Of a stretch of DNA of 64,000 nucleotides, positions 9,444 through 19,841 are shown one piece after another; within the stretch, counting starts at the first letter, position 1; every line of letters starts with the position of its first letter. Under the pieces are notes generated by a model. That model worked only from the letters and a program-made list of their open reading frames with translations, did no database searches and was not told where the DNA came from. The stretch comes from Herbiconiux sp. SALV-R1. Lineage in GTDB: Bacteria > Actinomycetota > Actinomycetes > Actinomycetales > Microbacteriaceae. The translations under genes were made by a program, and so were the position numbers. The stretch spans positions 3,348,001 to 3,412,000 of the forward strand of contig NZ_CP053344.1 in the NCBI RefSeq assembly GCF_013113715.1. The letters are read 5' to 3'.

Positions 9444-10244
9444 TTGACACTCGAGGATCTGCTCGACGACAGCGCCGACACGGGCGAGGGCCCTCGGGGC
9501 GATCTGCAGGTGGTGGCCAGGGTTGCCGCCGTTCTGCGGTTGTTCTCGCCGACGCAGCCCACCATCGGGCTGAGCGAGGCGTCGAGCGGGCTCGGCCTCC
9601 AGAAGTCGACGGCCCACCGCTACCTGACCTCCCTCGAGAACCACGGGTTCCTGCGCCGCGTCGAGGGGGCGCGCTTCGCCCTCGGCCCGCTCCTCGACCA
9701 GCTCGGCGCCCTCACGGTCTCGCGCTGGCAGGTCATGGAAGCGGCGGCCCCGATCATGCGCGAGCTCGCCGCGACCACGCGGCAGACCGTCGTGCTCAGC
9801 GTCTGGGGCGGGATGGGCCCGGTGGTCGTGCGGGTCACCGAAGACGACAGCCAGATCGTGCACATCTCGGTGCGCGTCGGCAGTACGCTCCCCTACGACT
9901 CCGCCCAGGGCACCATGTTCCTCGCCCATCTGACCGACCGCCGGGTCTCGGAGAACCTCGCGGCGACCCTCTCGCCCGAGCGCCTCGCGGCCCTGCGCGA
10001 GAACCTCGCCGCCGTTCGCGAGGCAGGCATCAGCATCGACGAGCACGTCGTGGCCGGCGTGCGCGCGCTCGCCGTTCCGGTCTTCGACCGCGACGGGCGC
10101 ATCACCGCCGTGATGGCGGTGGTCGGCACATCGAACTCCGTGCCCGCCGACCCCGAGGGCGGGGTGGCCCAGGGCCTCATCGCCGCCGGCAGGCTGCTCG
10201 AGCGCCGGCTGCAAGGCGGCGACGGCGCCCACGACCCCGAATGA
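9444..10244 (+). CDS. IclR-family transcriptional regulator
   Basis: The 266-aa regulator has an N-terminal winged helix-turn-helix (QVVARVAAVLRLFS, LQKSTAHRYLTSLE) and a C-terminal IclR effector domain (QTVVLSVWGG, SVRVGSTLPYDSAQG, VRALAVPVFDRDG). The start at TTG 9444 has AAGGGGA eight bases before it and lies downstream of the predicted promoter; GTG 9375 is in frame but would be at the transcript start. It is the first gene of the rightward operon and faces the amidohydrolase operon, so it most likely controls both arms in response to a pathway compound. Confidence 0.9.
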   Translation: MTLEDLLDDSADTGEGPRGDLQVVARVAAVLRLFSPTQPTIGLSEASSGLGLQKSTAHRYLTSLENHGFLRRVEGARFALGPLLDQLGALTVSRWQVMEAAAPIMRELAATTRQTVVLSVWGGMGPVVVRVTEDDSQIVHISVRVGSTLPYDSAQGTMFLAHLTDRRVSENLAATLSPERLAALRENLAAVREAGISIDEHVVAGVRALAVPVFDRDGRITAVMAVVGTSNSVPADPEGGVAQGLIAAGRLLERRLQGGDGAHDPE

Positions 10245-10267
10245 CGAAAGACACCGGAGGAGAACCC

Positions 10268-10642
10268 ATGTACAGCGACAAGGCCTACGAGAAGGTCGTC
10301 AACTTCTACGAACTCGAGCAGGAGGAGGCACGGCCCGGCGTCAAGCGGTCGGCCTACGCCACCGACGAGGCGATGCTCGTCATGAACGTGCTCGAGCGGG
10401 GAATGCAGCTGCGCCCCCACGTGCACGAGGACTTCGATCAGCTCGCCGTGGTGACCCAGGGCGAGGCCGATTACTACATCGAAGACACGCCGCACCGCAT
10501 GACCGCGGGCTCGGTGCTGCTCGTGCCCGCCGGCAAGTACCACCACATCGAGCCGATCAGCGACGAGGTGCACAACCTCGACCTCTTCTTCCCTCCCCGC
10601 GAGGACTACGCCCACCTGCTCGACTACATGAAGGGCCTCTGA
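10268..10642 (+). CDS. Small cupin-domain protein
   Basis: This single-domain cupin has 124 aa. Motif 1 carries H51, H53 and Q58 (HVHEDFDQ) and motif 2 has a histidine pair at 92-93 (GKYHHIEP), so a metal site is likely. GGAGGAG precedes the ATG. It lies between IclR and the aldehyde dehydrogenase, with its stop overlapping the next start (TGATG). A role as a small isomerase, dioxygenase or lyase of the same pathway is likely, but the family is too broad to name a reaction. Confidence 0.85.
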   Translation: MYSDKAYEKVVNFYELEQEEARPGVKRSAYATDEAMLVMNVLERGMQLRPHVHEDFDQLAVVTQGEADYYIEDTPHRMTAGSVLLVPAGKYHHIEPISDEVHNLDLFFPPREDYAHLLDYMKGL

Positions 10643-12072
10643 TGCGAGACCGACGCGAACAGTTCATCGACGGCGAGTGGATCCCGTCGTCGGAGCCGGG
10701 ACTCGAGGTGCGATCGGCTCGCACCGGCACCCTCGTGGGCCGGGTCGCGGAAGGCACGATCGACGACGTCGAGCGCGCCGTCGCCGCCGCCCGCCGGGCG
10801 TTCCCGGCCTGGTCGGCACTCCCCGCGGGCGAACGCGCCGGGTACCTCAGGGCGATCGCCGAGGGCATCCGCTCGCACGCCGACGAGATCGTGACTCTCG
10901 TCGCCGAGGAGATCGGCACGATCGAGGGCACCGCGCGAGCCATGCAGATCGGTGCCGCCGCGCACGCCTTCGACGACGCCGCCGCCCACGCCGAGGCCGC
11001 GCTCGAGGCGAAGGAGCTCGGCAACAGCCGCATCCTCTCGCAGCCCGTCGGCGTCGTCGCCGCCATCACCCCCTGGAACTTCCCGCTCTACCAAGCGGCT
11101 CTGAAGATCGCTCCGGCCCTCGCGGTGGGATGCACCGTCGTGCTGAAACCCAGCGAGGTCGCCGGGCTCACCGCACTCACGCTGGGCGACATCGCGGCCG
11201 AGGCCGGCCTGCCGGCCGGTGTGCTGAACATCGTCTCCGGCCTCGGCCCCGTCGTGGGCGAGGCACTCGTCGGGCATCCCGAGGTCGACGCCGTGACCTT
11301 CACGGGGTCAGACCGCGCGGGCGCCCGCGTGGCATCGATCGCGGGCGGCGCCATCAAGCCGGTGACGCTCGAGCTCGGCGGCAAGAGCGCCCACCTCGTG
11401 CTCGACGACAGCGACCTCGAGAGCGCGGTGGGCTACAGCATCACGAGCGCCTTCGGCAACAACGGCCAGGTCTGCGCGGCGCTCAGCCGCCTGGTGGTGC
11501 CTCGCGATCTCCTCCCCCGGGTGGAGGAGATCGCGCTCGCCAAGGCGTCGACCGTCGTGGTGGGCGACCCCCTGGAGTCGGGCACCCAGCTCGGCCCGCT
11601 CACCTCGGAGGCCCAGCGCGAACGCCTGCAGGGGCTCGTGCGCACGGCCGTCGACGAGGGCACCCGCGTGCTGCTCGGCGGCCCCGACGCCGAGGTCGCC
11701 GTTCCGAGCGGCCTCGAGGGCGGCTACTGGGTCGCGCCGACCGTGTTCACCGACGTCGCGCCCGACGCGACCATCGCGCAGGAGGAGGCCTTCGGCCCCG
11801 TGCTGACGATCATCCCCTTCGACGGCGACGACGAGGAGGGGGTGCGGATCGTGAACTCCACGCGATACGGCCTCAACGCCGCCGTCTGGGCCGCCGACCG
11901 CGAACGCGCCGAGGCCGTCGCCCGACAGCTCAATGCGAGCACGGTCTACCTCAACGCCGCCGCCTTCAACCCGTCAGCGCCCTTCGGCGGCACCAAGGGC
12001 TCGGGCTTCGGCCGCGAGCGCGGCGCCTGGGGCCTGCACGAATACACCCAGACCAAGTCCGTCCAGGTCTGA
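10642..12072 (+). CDS. NAD(P)-dependent aldehyde dehydrogenase
   Basis: This aldehyde dehydrogenase of normal length (476 aa) oxidises an aldehyde to its acid. The active-site residues are all present: N146 (PWNFP), K169 (LKPSE), E244 (LELGGKS) and C278 (NNGQVCAA). The start overlaps the cupin stop by one base. Together with the HpcH/HpaI aldolase and the zinc alcohol dehydrogenase across the divergent promoter, it suggests that an aldehyde intermediate is made and can be oxidised or reduced. Confidence 0.92.
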   Translation: MRDRREQFIDGEWIPSSEPGLEVRSARTGTLVGRVAEGTIDDVERAVAAARRAFPAWSALPAGERAGYLRAIAEGIRSHADEIVTLVAEEIGTIEGTARAMQIGAAAHAFDDAAAHAEAALEAKELGNSRILSQPVGVVAAITPWNFPLYQAALKIAPALAVGCTVVLKPSEVAGLTALTLGDIAAEAGLPAGVLNIVSGLGPVVGEALVGHPEVDAVTFTGSDRAGARVASIAGGAIKPVTLELGGKSAHLVLDDSDLESAVGYSITSAFGNNGQVCAALSRLVVPRDLLPRVEEIALAKASTVVVGDPLESGTQLGPLTSEAQRERLQGLVRTAVDEGTRVLLGGPDAEVAVPSGLEGGYWVAPTVFTDVAPDATIAQEEAFGPVLTIIPFDGDDEEGVRIVNSTRYGLNAAVWAADRERAEAVARQLNASTVYLNAAAFNPSAPFGGTKGSGFGRERGAWGLHEYTQTKSVQV

Positions 12073-12109
12073 CCCGAGGAACAGTCGTTCCGACACGAGT
12101 GGAGCACCC

Positions 12110-13171
12110 ATGACAAAGAAGTCACGCATCATCATCACCGCCGTCACCACTGCCGGCCTGCTGGCACTCAGCGGCTGCGCCGCCGGAAGCGGCGACGCCG
12201 ACAGCAGCGCCGCAGCGGGCGGCAGCCTGGTCTACGTCTCCTACGGAGGCGCGTTCCAAGACGCCCAGGCCGCCTCCTGGCAGGTGCCGTATACCGCCGA
12301 GACCGGCACGGAGTTCGAGAACACGAGCCCCTCCGACATGGCGCAGATCAAGGCCATGGTCGAGGCGAACCAGACCAGCTGGGACGTCGTCGACACCAAT
12401 GCCTATTTCCCGAACCAGTTCTGCGACAAGTACTTCGAGAAGCTCGACCTGAGCGCCATCGACACCTCGCAGTTCACGGAGGGAAGCGTCAGCGACTGCG
12501 CCGTCCCCGCCGAGCGTTTCGCGCTCCTGCTCGTCTACAACGCCGAGACCTACGGCGACAACCCGCCGACCGAGCTCGCCGACTTCCTCGACACGGAGAA
12601 GTTCCCTGGCAAGCGGGCGTCGACCCGCGAGGTGTCGACGGGGCTCCTCGAGTCGGTGCTGGTGGCCGACGGCGTGGCCCCCGACGACCTCTACCCGCTC
12701 GACCTCGACCGCGCCTTCGCCGCCCTCGACACCATCCGCGACGTCACGACCTTCGCCGAGAACAACGGCGCCCTGCAGCAGCTCGTCACCGACGGGCAGG
12801 CCGACATGGCGCTGATCGTCAGCGCGAGGGCGCTCACCGTGGCCCGCGACGGAGTACCGATCGAGCCCGTCTGGGGCGAGACCATCACCACCTTCAACTC
12901 CCTCGCCGTACCGAAGGGCGCTCCCAACGCCGCTGAGGCGCAGAAGTTCATCGCCTTCGCCACGCAGCCGGAGCAGTCCGCCGCGTTCGCCGAGGCCTCG
13001 GGCACCTCGCCGGCCAACCTCGACGCGAAGCCGACGTACGACGACCTCGCGGCGAAGTTCAACGCCTTCGCCGACGACGGCCGCACCGAGACCACCCAGC
13101 TCGACGCCGTCTGGTGGTCGGAGAACATCAACGAGGTGCAGAACCGCTTCACCACCTGGTTGGCCGGATGA
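12110..13171 (+). CDS. PotD-type ABC transporter substrate-binding lipoprotein
   Basis: The 353-aa lipoprotein has a signal peptide ending in LALSGCAAG (lipidated C23) and a family 8-type periplasmic-binding fold (LVYVSYGGAFQDAQ, WDVVDTNAY, FNSLAVPKGAPN). It resembles the spermidine/putrescine and opine-type binding proteins. GGAG precedes the ATG. Its stop overlaps the permease start (ATGATGA). The ligand is probably a small polar organic compound that is the substrate of the adjacent catabolic genes, not necessarily a polyamine. Confidence 0.9.
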   Translation: MTKKSRIIITAVTTAGLLALSGCAAGSGDADSSAAAGGSLVYVSYGGAFQDAQAASWQVPYTAETGTEFENTSPSDMAQIKAMVEANQTSWDVVDTNAYFPNQFCDKYFEKLDLSAIDTSQFTEGSVSDCAVPAERFALLLVYNAETYGDNPPTELADFLDTEKFPGKRASTREVSTGLLESVLVADGVAPDDLYPLDLDRAFAALDTIRDVTTFAENNGALQQLVTDGQADMALIVSARALTVARDGVPIEPVWGETITTFNSLAVPKGAPNAAEAQKFIAFATQPEQSAAFAEASGTSPANLDAKPTYDDLAAKFNAFADDGRTETTQLDAVWWSENINEVQNRFTTWLAG

Positions 13172-14912
13172 TGACCGCCGTGCACTCCGTGCCCGCGACG
13201 GAGAGCGCCGCCGGACCCCTTCCCGGGTCCGGCGGCGCCGGGCACCGTGCCCCCTCCGGTGGGCCCGGCCGCCGCCGCCGCCCCGGCCGCCCGTTCTGGC
13301 TGCTGTTCGTCCCGGCGGCCGCCGTGGTCGCGATCTACTTCGTGGTCCCCCTGGCCCAGGTGGTCTGGCGCTCGTTCAGCGACCCCGAACTGGGACTGTC
13401 GAACTACGCCGCCCTGCTCACCGACGGGGTGACGGTCACGGTCATCCTGCGCACCCTCGGGGTGGCACTGCTCGTGACGGCCGTCACCCTCCTGCTCGCG
13501 TATCCCTACGCCTACGCCATGACCAAGGTGGGGCCGACCGGTCGCGCCGTCATGCTCGCGCTCGCGCTGCTCCCGTTCTGGACGAGCCTGCTCGCCCGCA
13601 ACTTCGCCTGGCTGCTCCTGCTGCAAGACGGCGGGCCGGTGCAAAGCTTCTTCGCCTTCTTCGGCAACGACCAGGTGGTGCTCTACGGCAGCCTCGGCGG
13701 TGTCGCCGTCGCCATGTCGCAGGTGCTGCTGCCCTACATGATCCTCCCCCTCTACAGCTCGATGCAGTCGATCGACCGCCGCCTGCTGACCGCCGGCCGC
13801 AGCCTCGGCGCGAACCCGCTCAAGGCCTTCGCCAAGATCTACTTCCCGCTCTCGGTGCCCGGCATCGTCGCCGGTGTGCTGCTGGTGTTCGTGCTGAGCC
13901 TCGGCTTCTACGTCACCCCCGCCCTCATCGGCTCGCCCCAGCAGTCGCTCATCGCGCAGCTGCTCGCCTCCCGTACCCGTGAGCTCGTCGACTTCGGCGG
14001 TGCCGGGGCGCTCGGCACGGTCGTGCTGGTCATCGCCATGATCCTGCTCCTGGTCATCTCGCGCTTCGGCCGGGGCGCCGGCGCCGTCGGCGGGGCCACC
14101 GCCGTCACGGGCGGGAACCGGCGCAGCACCCTGGGCTGGCCGGGCCGCGTCGTGGCGACCGTGGTCGGCTTCCTGCTCCTCGCCCCCACCCTGGTGGTCA
14201 TCCCGATGAGCTTCTCGGCCGGCAACACCTTCCAGTTCCCACCGAAGGAGTGGTCGCTGCGCTGGTACGAGTCCTTCTTCACCTCGCAGAAATGGCAGTA
14301 CGCGCTGCAGAACTCCATCACCATCGGGCTGCTCGTCATGCTCACGGCCACGGTGCTGGGCACCGCGGCGGCGATCTTCATCCACCGTCGCCGGGGCCGT
14401 CTCGCGTCGGGCGTGAACTCCTTCCTCACCCTGCCACTCGCGGTGCCGAACATCGTGATCGCGGTGGCCATCTACATCGTGTTCCTGCAATGGGGCCTGG
14501 CGGGCACCATCGGCGGGTTCGTCGCGGCACACACCGTGCTGGCCATCCCCTTCGTGCTGGTCGCGGTCGGTGCGTCACTGAGCGGTTACGACCGGAGACT
14601 GGGCGACGCCGCAGCGAGCCTCGGAGCCCCCGGCCTGTCGACCTTCCGCAAGATCACGCTGCCGCTCATCCTGCCCGGCGTGCTCTCCGGCGCGATCTTC
14701 GCCTTCGTCACGAGCTTCGACGAGGTGGTGGTGGCACTGTTCCTCAAGTCCCCCCGCCTCACCACCCTGCCGGCGCTCATGTACGACAGCGTGACGCTCG
14801 AGATCGACCCGACGATCGGGGCGGCGTCGTCGCTCGTGGTCGTGGCGACGAGCATCCTCATCATCGTCCCCCAGCTCATCCAGAACCACCGCGCCAGAAA
14901 GAGGGCAGCACT

Positions 14913-14916
<4 letters not shown>
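13168..14916 (+). CDS. Fused PotB-PotC type ABC transporter permease
   Basis: This single 582-aa protein holds two complete permease modules. The first (about residues 40-310) begins FWLLFVPAAAVVAIYFVVPL and contains an EAA-type loop (SLGANPLKAFAKIYFPL). The second (about 325-575) begins with GRVVATVVGFLLLAPTLVV and has its own EAA loop (SLGAPGLSTFRKITLPL). PotB and PotC are usually separate proteins. The Pro/Gly/Arg-rich N-terminus is a cytoplasmic extension. Four-base overlaps couple it to the genes on both sides. Confidence 0.9.
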
Positions 14917-16001
<1,085 letters not shown>

Positions 16002-16593
16002 GGGCCAGCCTGAGGGCGCGCCTGAACGCCTCCTCGGCCTCCGCGTTGAACAGCGCGAAGGCGACGCGGCCGTCGTAGGGGCTCGCGAGCACGGTCTCGA
16101 CGGCGATGCGCGCCGCGTCGTCCATCGGCCAGCCGTACACCCCTGCCGAGACGGCGGGGAAGACGACGGATGCCGCACCGAGCTCCGTCGCCACCTCGAG
16201 CGAGCGGCGGTACGCCGACGCCAGCACGGCCGAACGGTCGTCTCGGGCGCTCCAGACCGGCCCGACGGTGTGGATGACCCAGCGGGCGGGGAGGTCGCCC
16301 GCCGTGGTGGCGACCGCGTCGCCCGCGGGGAGTCCGTCGGGGAAGGTCGTGCGCCTGAGCTCCCGGCAGGCCTCGAGAACGGCCGGGCCGCCGCGGCGGT
16401 GGATGGCGCCGTCGACCCCGCCTCCGCCGAGCAGCGAGCTGTTCGCGGCGTTCACGACGGCGTCGGCGGCGACCGTCGTGATGTCGGCCCTGACGATCTC
16501 GATCGCATCCGTCATGCGCCCGAGCCTACGACCGCCGTCGCGGCAGCGCAGCCGCCCGGTCGGGAGTTAACCTTCGGGATGCATAATGCGGGC

Positions 16594-16902
16594 ATGGCGA
16601 AAAAGACCCGGACCGCGCTCAAGGAACTCGTGAAGGCCCTGGAGAAGCACGTCGACGTACTCGAAGACCCGAAGAGCAACCGAGGAAAGCGCGATCGCGC
16701 CACCGCGAAGGTGCGCGCCGCAGCGATCGCCTACTCCTCGGTGATGCACTCGCGCACCGGCGCCGAGAGCCCCTTCCTCGACATCCCCGACCCGCGGCTC
16801 GACGAGTCGACGGTCGCTTCGCTCAAGGCCGAGAAAGACGCGCTCGTCGCGAAGCGTGCGGCCAAGCGGGCCGAGAAGGCCAAGCACGCCGCCGACGACT
16901 GA
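16594..16902 (+). CDS. Small basic protein of unknown function
   Basis: The 102-aa product is rich in Lys, Arg and Ala. It starts MAKKTRTALKELVKALEKHVDVLED, and the C-terminal half can form a charged helix (LKAEKDALVAKRAAKRAEKA). I do not recognise a family. The ATG at 16594 is six bases after a CATAAT box, so the transcript is probably leaderless; an in-frame ATG at 16579 would lie upstream of the promoter box. The composition suggests a nucleic-acid or polyanion-associated protein, which is only a guess. Confidence 0.65.
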   Translation: MAKKTRTALKELVKALEKHVDVLEDPKSNRGKRDRATAKVRAAAIAYSSVMHSRTGAESPFLDIPDPRLDESTVASLKAEKDALVAKRAAKRAEKAKHAADD

Positions 16903-16960
16903 GGCCCTGCATCCGCCGCGCGGGTGGGAGCGATCAGCCCACCCGGGTACGGTCGTGCGC

Positions 16961-17389
16961 ATGAGTGAAACGGATGCTCGCGACGGCGACCAGGTGACGG
17001 CACGGCTCGACCGGCTGAACGAGGCCTGCCGGGCCGCGCCCCAGGAGATCGAGCCCCAGATCGCGCTGTGGAGCGCGATCTGCTCGCTCGACGAGTGGGT
17101 GTTCGTGAACCGCGGCACGGCCGAGCAGCCGAGGCCCTACGCCCTGGCGGCCGAGGCGGGTCACCTGGTGTGCATCTACAGCACCCCGGAACGCGCCCGC
17201 GCCGGCGCGATCGCCAACGGCCTGGTCGCCGAGGGCGAGGCCGTGCCGATGTTCAGCACGCCGCTTCCCTCCGCGCTCGACTGGGTGCTCGGTCTCGCGG
17301 GCGCCGGGGTCTCGGGTGCGACGGTCGACTATCCGCAGCTCGGGGCGTGGACGCCGCTGCCGAACCTCGCGCGCTTCCGTCAGACCTGA
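16961..17389 (+). CDS. Hypothetical protein, weakly SseB-like
   Basis: The 142-aa acidic soluble protein has a central stretch (EWVFVNRGTAEQPRPYALAA, then LVCIYSTPERARAGA) that vaguely recalls the SseB N-terminal fold. It has no signal peptide or membrane segment. A -10-like TACGGT (16948-16953) lies seven bases before the ATG, which suggests a leaderless transcript. The neighbours are other unlinked small genes, so context gives no function. Confidence 0.65.
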   Translation: MSETDARDGDQVTARLDRLNEACRAAPQEIEPQIALWSAICSLDEWVFVNRGTAEQPRPYALAAEAGHLVCIYSTPERARAGAIANGLVAEGEAVPMFSTPLPSALDWVLGLAGAGVSGATVDYPQLGAWTPLPNLARFRQT

Positions 17390-17419
17390 GCGGCGGCTCG
17401 CGGCTCGCGCCTCGCGGAC

Positions 17420-17854
17420 TCAGGCGCCGTCGGGCGCGGAGTCGGCGGTCGACCCTCCGTTCACCATCCAGGCCACGCCGAACTTGTCGGTGAACTGGCC
17501 GTAATAGTCGCCCCAGGGCGCCTTCTCGAACGGCAGCGTGACCGTGCCGCCCGCGGAGAGCGCCTCGAACCAGCCGCCCAGCTCGTCGGTGTCGTCTCCG
17601 CTCAGCGAGATGGTGATGGTGCTGCCCGGGGTGTACTCCATCGAGCTCGGGGTGTCGGAGGCCATCAGCACGAGCCCGCCCGGCGTCACGAGCTGGGAGT
17701 GCATGATGAGCGAGCCCTCGCCCTCGTCGACCGGCATCTGGAACTCGTCGAAGGTGTTCGAACGGAGCTCCCCGCCGAAGACTGAGTGATAGAACTCCAT
17801 CGCCTCCTTCGCGTCGCCCTTGAAGTTGATGTAGGGGTTCAGGTTCGTGGTCAT
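17420..17854 (-). CDS. PhnB/VOC-family (glyoxalase-like) protein
   Basis: The 144-aa protein belongs to the VOC fold, PhnB branch. It shows LNPYINFKGDAKEAMEFYHSVFGG at the start and a closing WGDYYGQFTDKFGVAWMVN. Such proteins are small metal-binding or substrate-binding homologues of glyoxalases, often of unknown activity. The ATG at 17854 is set by GGGAGGAG. A -10-like TAGGGT lies about 50 bases upstream, next to a 19-base near-palindrome at 17917-17935 that could be an operator. Confidence 0.85.
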   Translation of the reverse strand: MTTNLNPYINFKGDAKEAMEFYHSVFGGELRSNTFDEFQMPVDEGEGSLIMHSQLVTPGGLVLMASDTPSSMEYTPGSTITISLSGDDTDELGGWFEALSAGGTVTLPFEKAPWGDYYGQFTDKFGVAWMVNGGSTADSAPDGA

Positions 17855-17916
17855 AGCTGCTCCTCCCGCTCCGAGCGCACCGCCGCGCTGAGCTCTCGCG
17901 CCCACCCTAGCCACAA

Positions 17917-17935
17917 ATGTGAACGGTGTACACAT
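17917..17935. promoter_or_regulatory. Candidate operator upstream of the VOC-family gene
   Basis: The 19-base sequence ATGTGAACGGTGTACACAT has 8-base arms around a 3-base centre with one mismatched pair. It lies 63-81 bases before the ATG and covers the expected -35 region of the gene's promoter. No regulator gene is adjacent. Confidence 0.35.
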
Positions 17936-18076
17936 GATTCCGGTGAACATCCGCCCTCCCGGCGCAGCGGGGACGGATGCGCGTGGTGACGGCGATCGCG
18001 GGTGACGCGGGGTGGCGAAGCGCGTCGGTCACACGGCGGCAACGGTGGTGAAACAGGGCGCTCCTACGCTTCGGGC

Positions 18077-19777
18077 ATGAGCTTCACAGCAGACCGCCGG
18101 GCCCGCGTGGTGATCTTCTCCGGCCCGCGTGCGACCATCCAGAACAGTGCCGCGCTGCGCACCAGCCAGTCGGTGCGCAGGGCCCGGGGTCTCGCGGGCG
18201 CCGACCCCGCCGCACCCGAGGCGCTGCGGTCGCAGCATCTCGCCGCGCCTGTCACGGCGTTCGTGACGGCGTTCTCGGCGCATCCGCTCGAGGGCGACGC
18301 CGCCGAGCTCTACGGGCCGGTCGACGGGTGGCTCGACCCGGCGTCGGGCGAGTTCCTCTCGGCTGCTGACGCGACGGGCGCCGCGGGGCCCGACGGCTGG
18401 ACCCCGGTGTACCGCGTCACCCTCGACCCCGCCGACGGGCCCTACCCGCTCCCTTACGCCGCCACCCAAGCGAACGGCGAACCCTGGAACGGCCCCTTCG
18501 ACGACGCGGGCAACGCCCGGCAACTGTTCTATCCCGACGCATCGCGCATCGTGCGTGAGATCGACCACTTCGGCCTCGACGGCTACGGCGGCAACAACCT
18601 GCTCGGCGGGCTCGCCGACTTCGACTTCGTGCGGGCGGCGCCCTCCGGCGGGTACACGAAGGGCCAGCCCGCCGCCGAGCGCACCGACACCCCCACGCCC
18701 GCCGGCCACCGCGGCGAACCAGGAGACCTCGCTCCCGAGGTGCTCGGCGAGAACTTCTTCCCCTACATGCCGATGCGCCAGGAGCCCGCCCTCCCCACCC
18801 TCGCGACGCTCACCAACATCGTCTACGACACCCTCGCCGGCGGCGACTACGACGGCGCCATCTGGCTCGAGGGCAGCCCCACCACCGAGGAGACCGTCTA
18901 CTGGTTCAACCTCCTCATCCCCACCCGCCGGCCGCTCATCGGGAACTGCTCGCAATACGGGCACGGCGTGTTCGGCAACGACGGCGACCACAACCTCGTG
19001 CAGTCGACCGCCTACATCGCCTCCCGGGTGTGGGCCGACGAGAACGGCGACGACCGGGTCGGCACCGTGATGATCCAGAACGGGCAGGTGTTCACCTCGC
19101 GCGAGGTGCAGAAGGCGGATGCGCGGCCCGGCGGGTACATCGCCTACGGCGGGCACGGCGGCATCGTCGGCAACACCGTCGAAGACCCCGTGCTCTCGTT
19201 CGTGCCGGTCGCCCGGCACACCCACACCTCCTCCCTCACCCTCGACACCCTGCCCACGAGCGTGCCCGGCATCCACGGCACCCCCGTCGAGACCCTCGAC
19301 GGGGACGGCCATCTACTACCATCGGCGATGCCCAAGGTGACTGTCGCCCGCTACGTGAATTACGGGCAGGACGACTTCTCCGACTCCGCCGACAGCGAGG
19401 TCGAGATCCTCGCCCGGATCGACAAGAACCTGCGCGACCACCCGCTGTCGGGAATCGTCGCCGAGGGCTCCGCGCCCTACGGCGGCGTCTACGAGTCGAT
19501 GCGGGCCGCGCTGCTGCAGGCCGTGTTCCGCGGCATGCCGGTGGTGGCCGTGGGGCGCGGCGGAGGCGGATACGCCTTCGGCCAGTCGACCATGGGCGGG
19601 CTGCTCGTGCGCGGCAGCAACCTCTCGGCGCCGAAGGCGCGCATCCTGCTGATGGCGAGCCTGCTGAAGATCGGCGCCCTGCCGGTGCCCGCCGATCCGG
19701 ATGCGCCCACGGCGGCCGAGCTCGACGCCATCCGCTCGAAGGTCGCCGAGTACCAAGTCGTCTTCGACACCCACTGA
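18077..19777 (+). CDS. Asparaginase-superfamily-like protein, enlarged
   Basis: The 566-aa product resembles the L-asparaginase/GatD superfamily but is much longer than the usual 330 aa. The N-terminal segment VVIFSGPRATIQNS stands where TGGTIAS is expected, EGSPTTEET resembles the second catalytic block, and GIVAEGSAPYGGVYESM resembles the C-terminal domain. The catalytic blocks are therefore diverged. A leaderless start is likely: TACGCT (18065-18070) is six bases before the ATG. It precedes two flavin monooxygenase genes and a GntR regulator, so it may cleave an amide made or used by them. Enzymatic activity is not certain. Confidence 0.7.
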   Translation: MSFTADRRARVVIFSGPRATIQNSAALRTSQSVRRARGLAGADPAAPEALRSQHLAAPVTAFVTAFSAHPLEGDAAELYGPVDGWLDPASGEFLSAADATGAAGPDGWTPVYRVTLDPADGPYPLPYAATQANGEPWNGPFDDAGNARQLFYPDASRIVREIDHFGLDGYGGNNLLGGLADFDFVRAAPSGGYTKGQPAAERTDTPTPAGHRGEPGDLAPEVLGENFFPYMPMRQEPALPTLATLTNIVYDTLAGGDYDGAIWLEGSPTTEETVYWFNLLIPTRRPLIGNCSQYGHGVFGNDGDHNLVQSTAYIASRVWADENGDDRVGTVMIQNGQVFTSREVQKADARPGGYIAYGGHGGIVGNTVEDPVLSFVPVARHTHTSSLTLDTLPTSVPGIHGTPVETLDGDGHLLPSAMPKVTVARYVNYGQDDFSDSADSEVEILARIDKNLRDHPLSGIVAEGSAPYGGVYESMRAALLQAVFRGMPVVAVGRGGGGYAFGQSTMGGLLVRGSNLSAPKARILLMASLLKIGALPVPADPDAPTAAELDAIRSKVAEYQVVFDTH

Positions 19778-19816
19778 GCGTCGCCCGACACCCACTGAGC
19801 GTCGCCCGACACCCAC
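19766..19816. repeat. 21-bp tandem duplication across a stop codon
   Basis: The unit GACACCCACTGAGCGTCGCCC occurs twice (19766-19786, 19787-19807) with a partial third copy. The first unit includes the stop codon of the asparaginase-like gene, so the duplication lengthens the spacer before the next gene without changing the protein. Confidence 0.85.
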
Positions 19817-19841
19817 CGCCCGCCCTCCGAAGGAGCAACCC

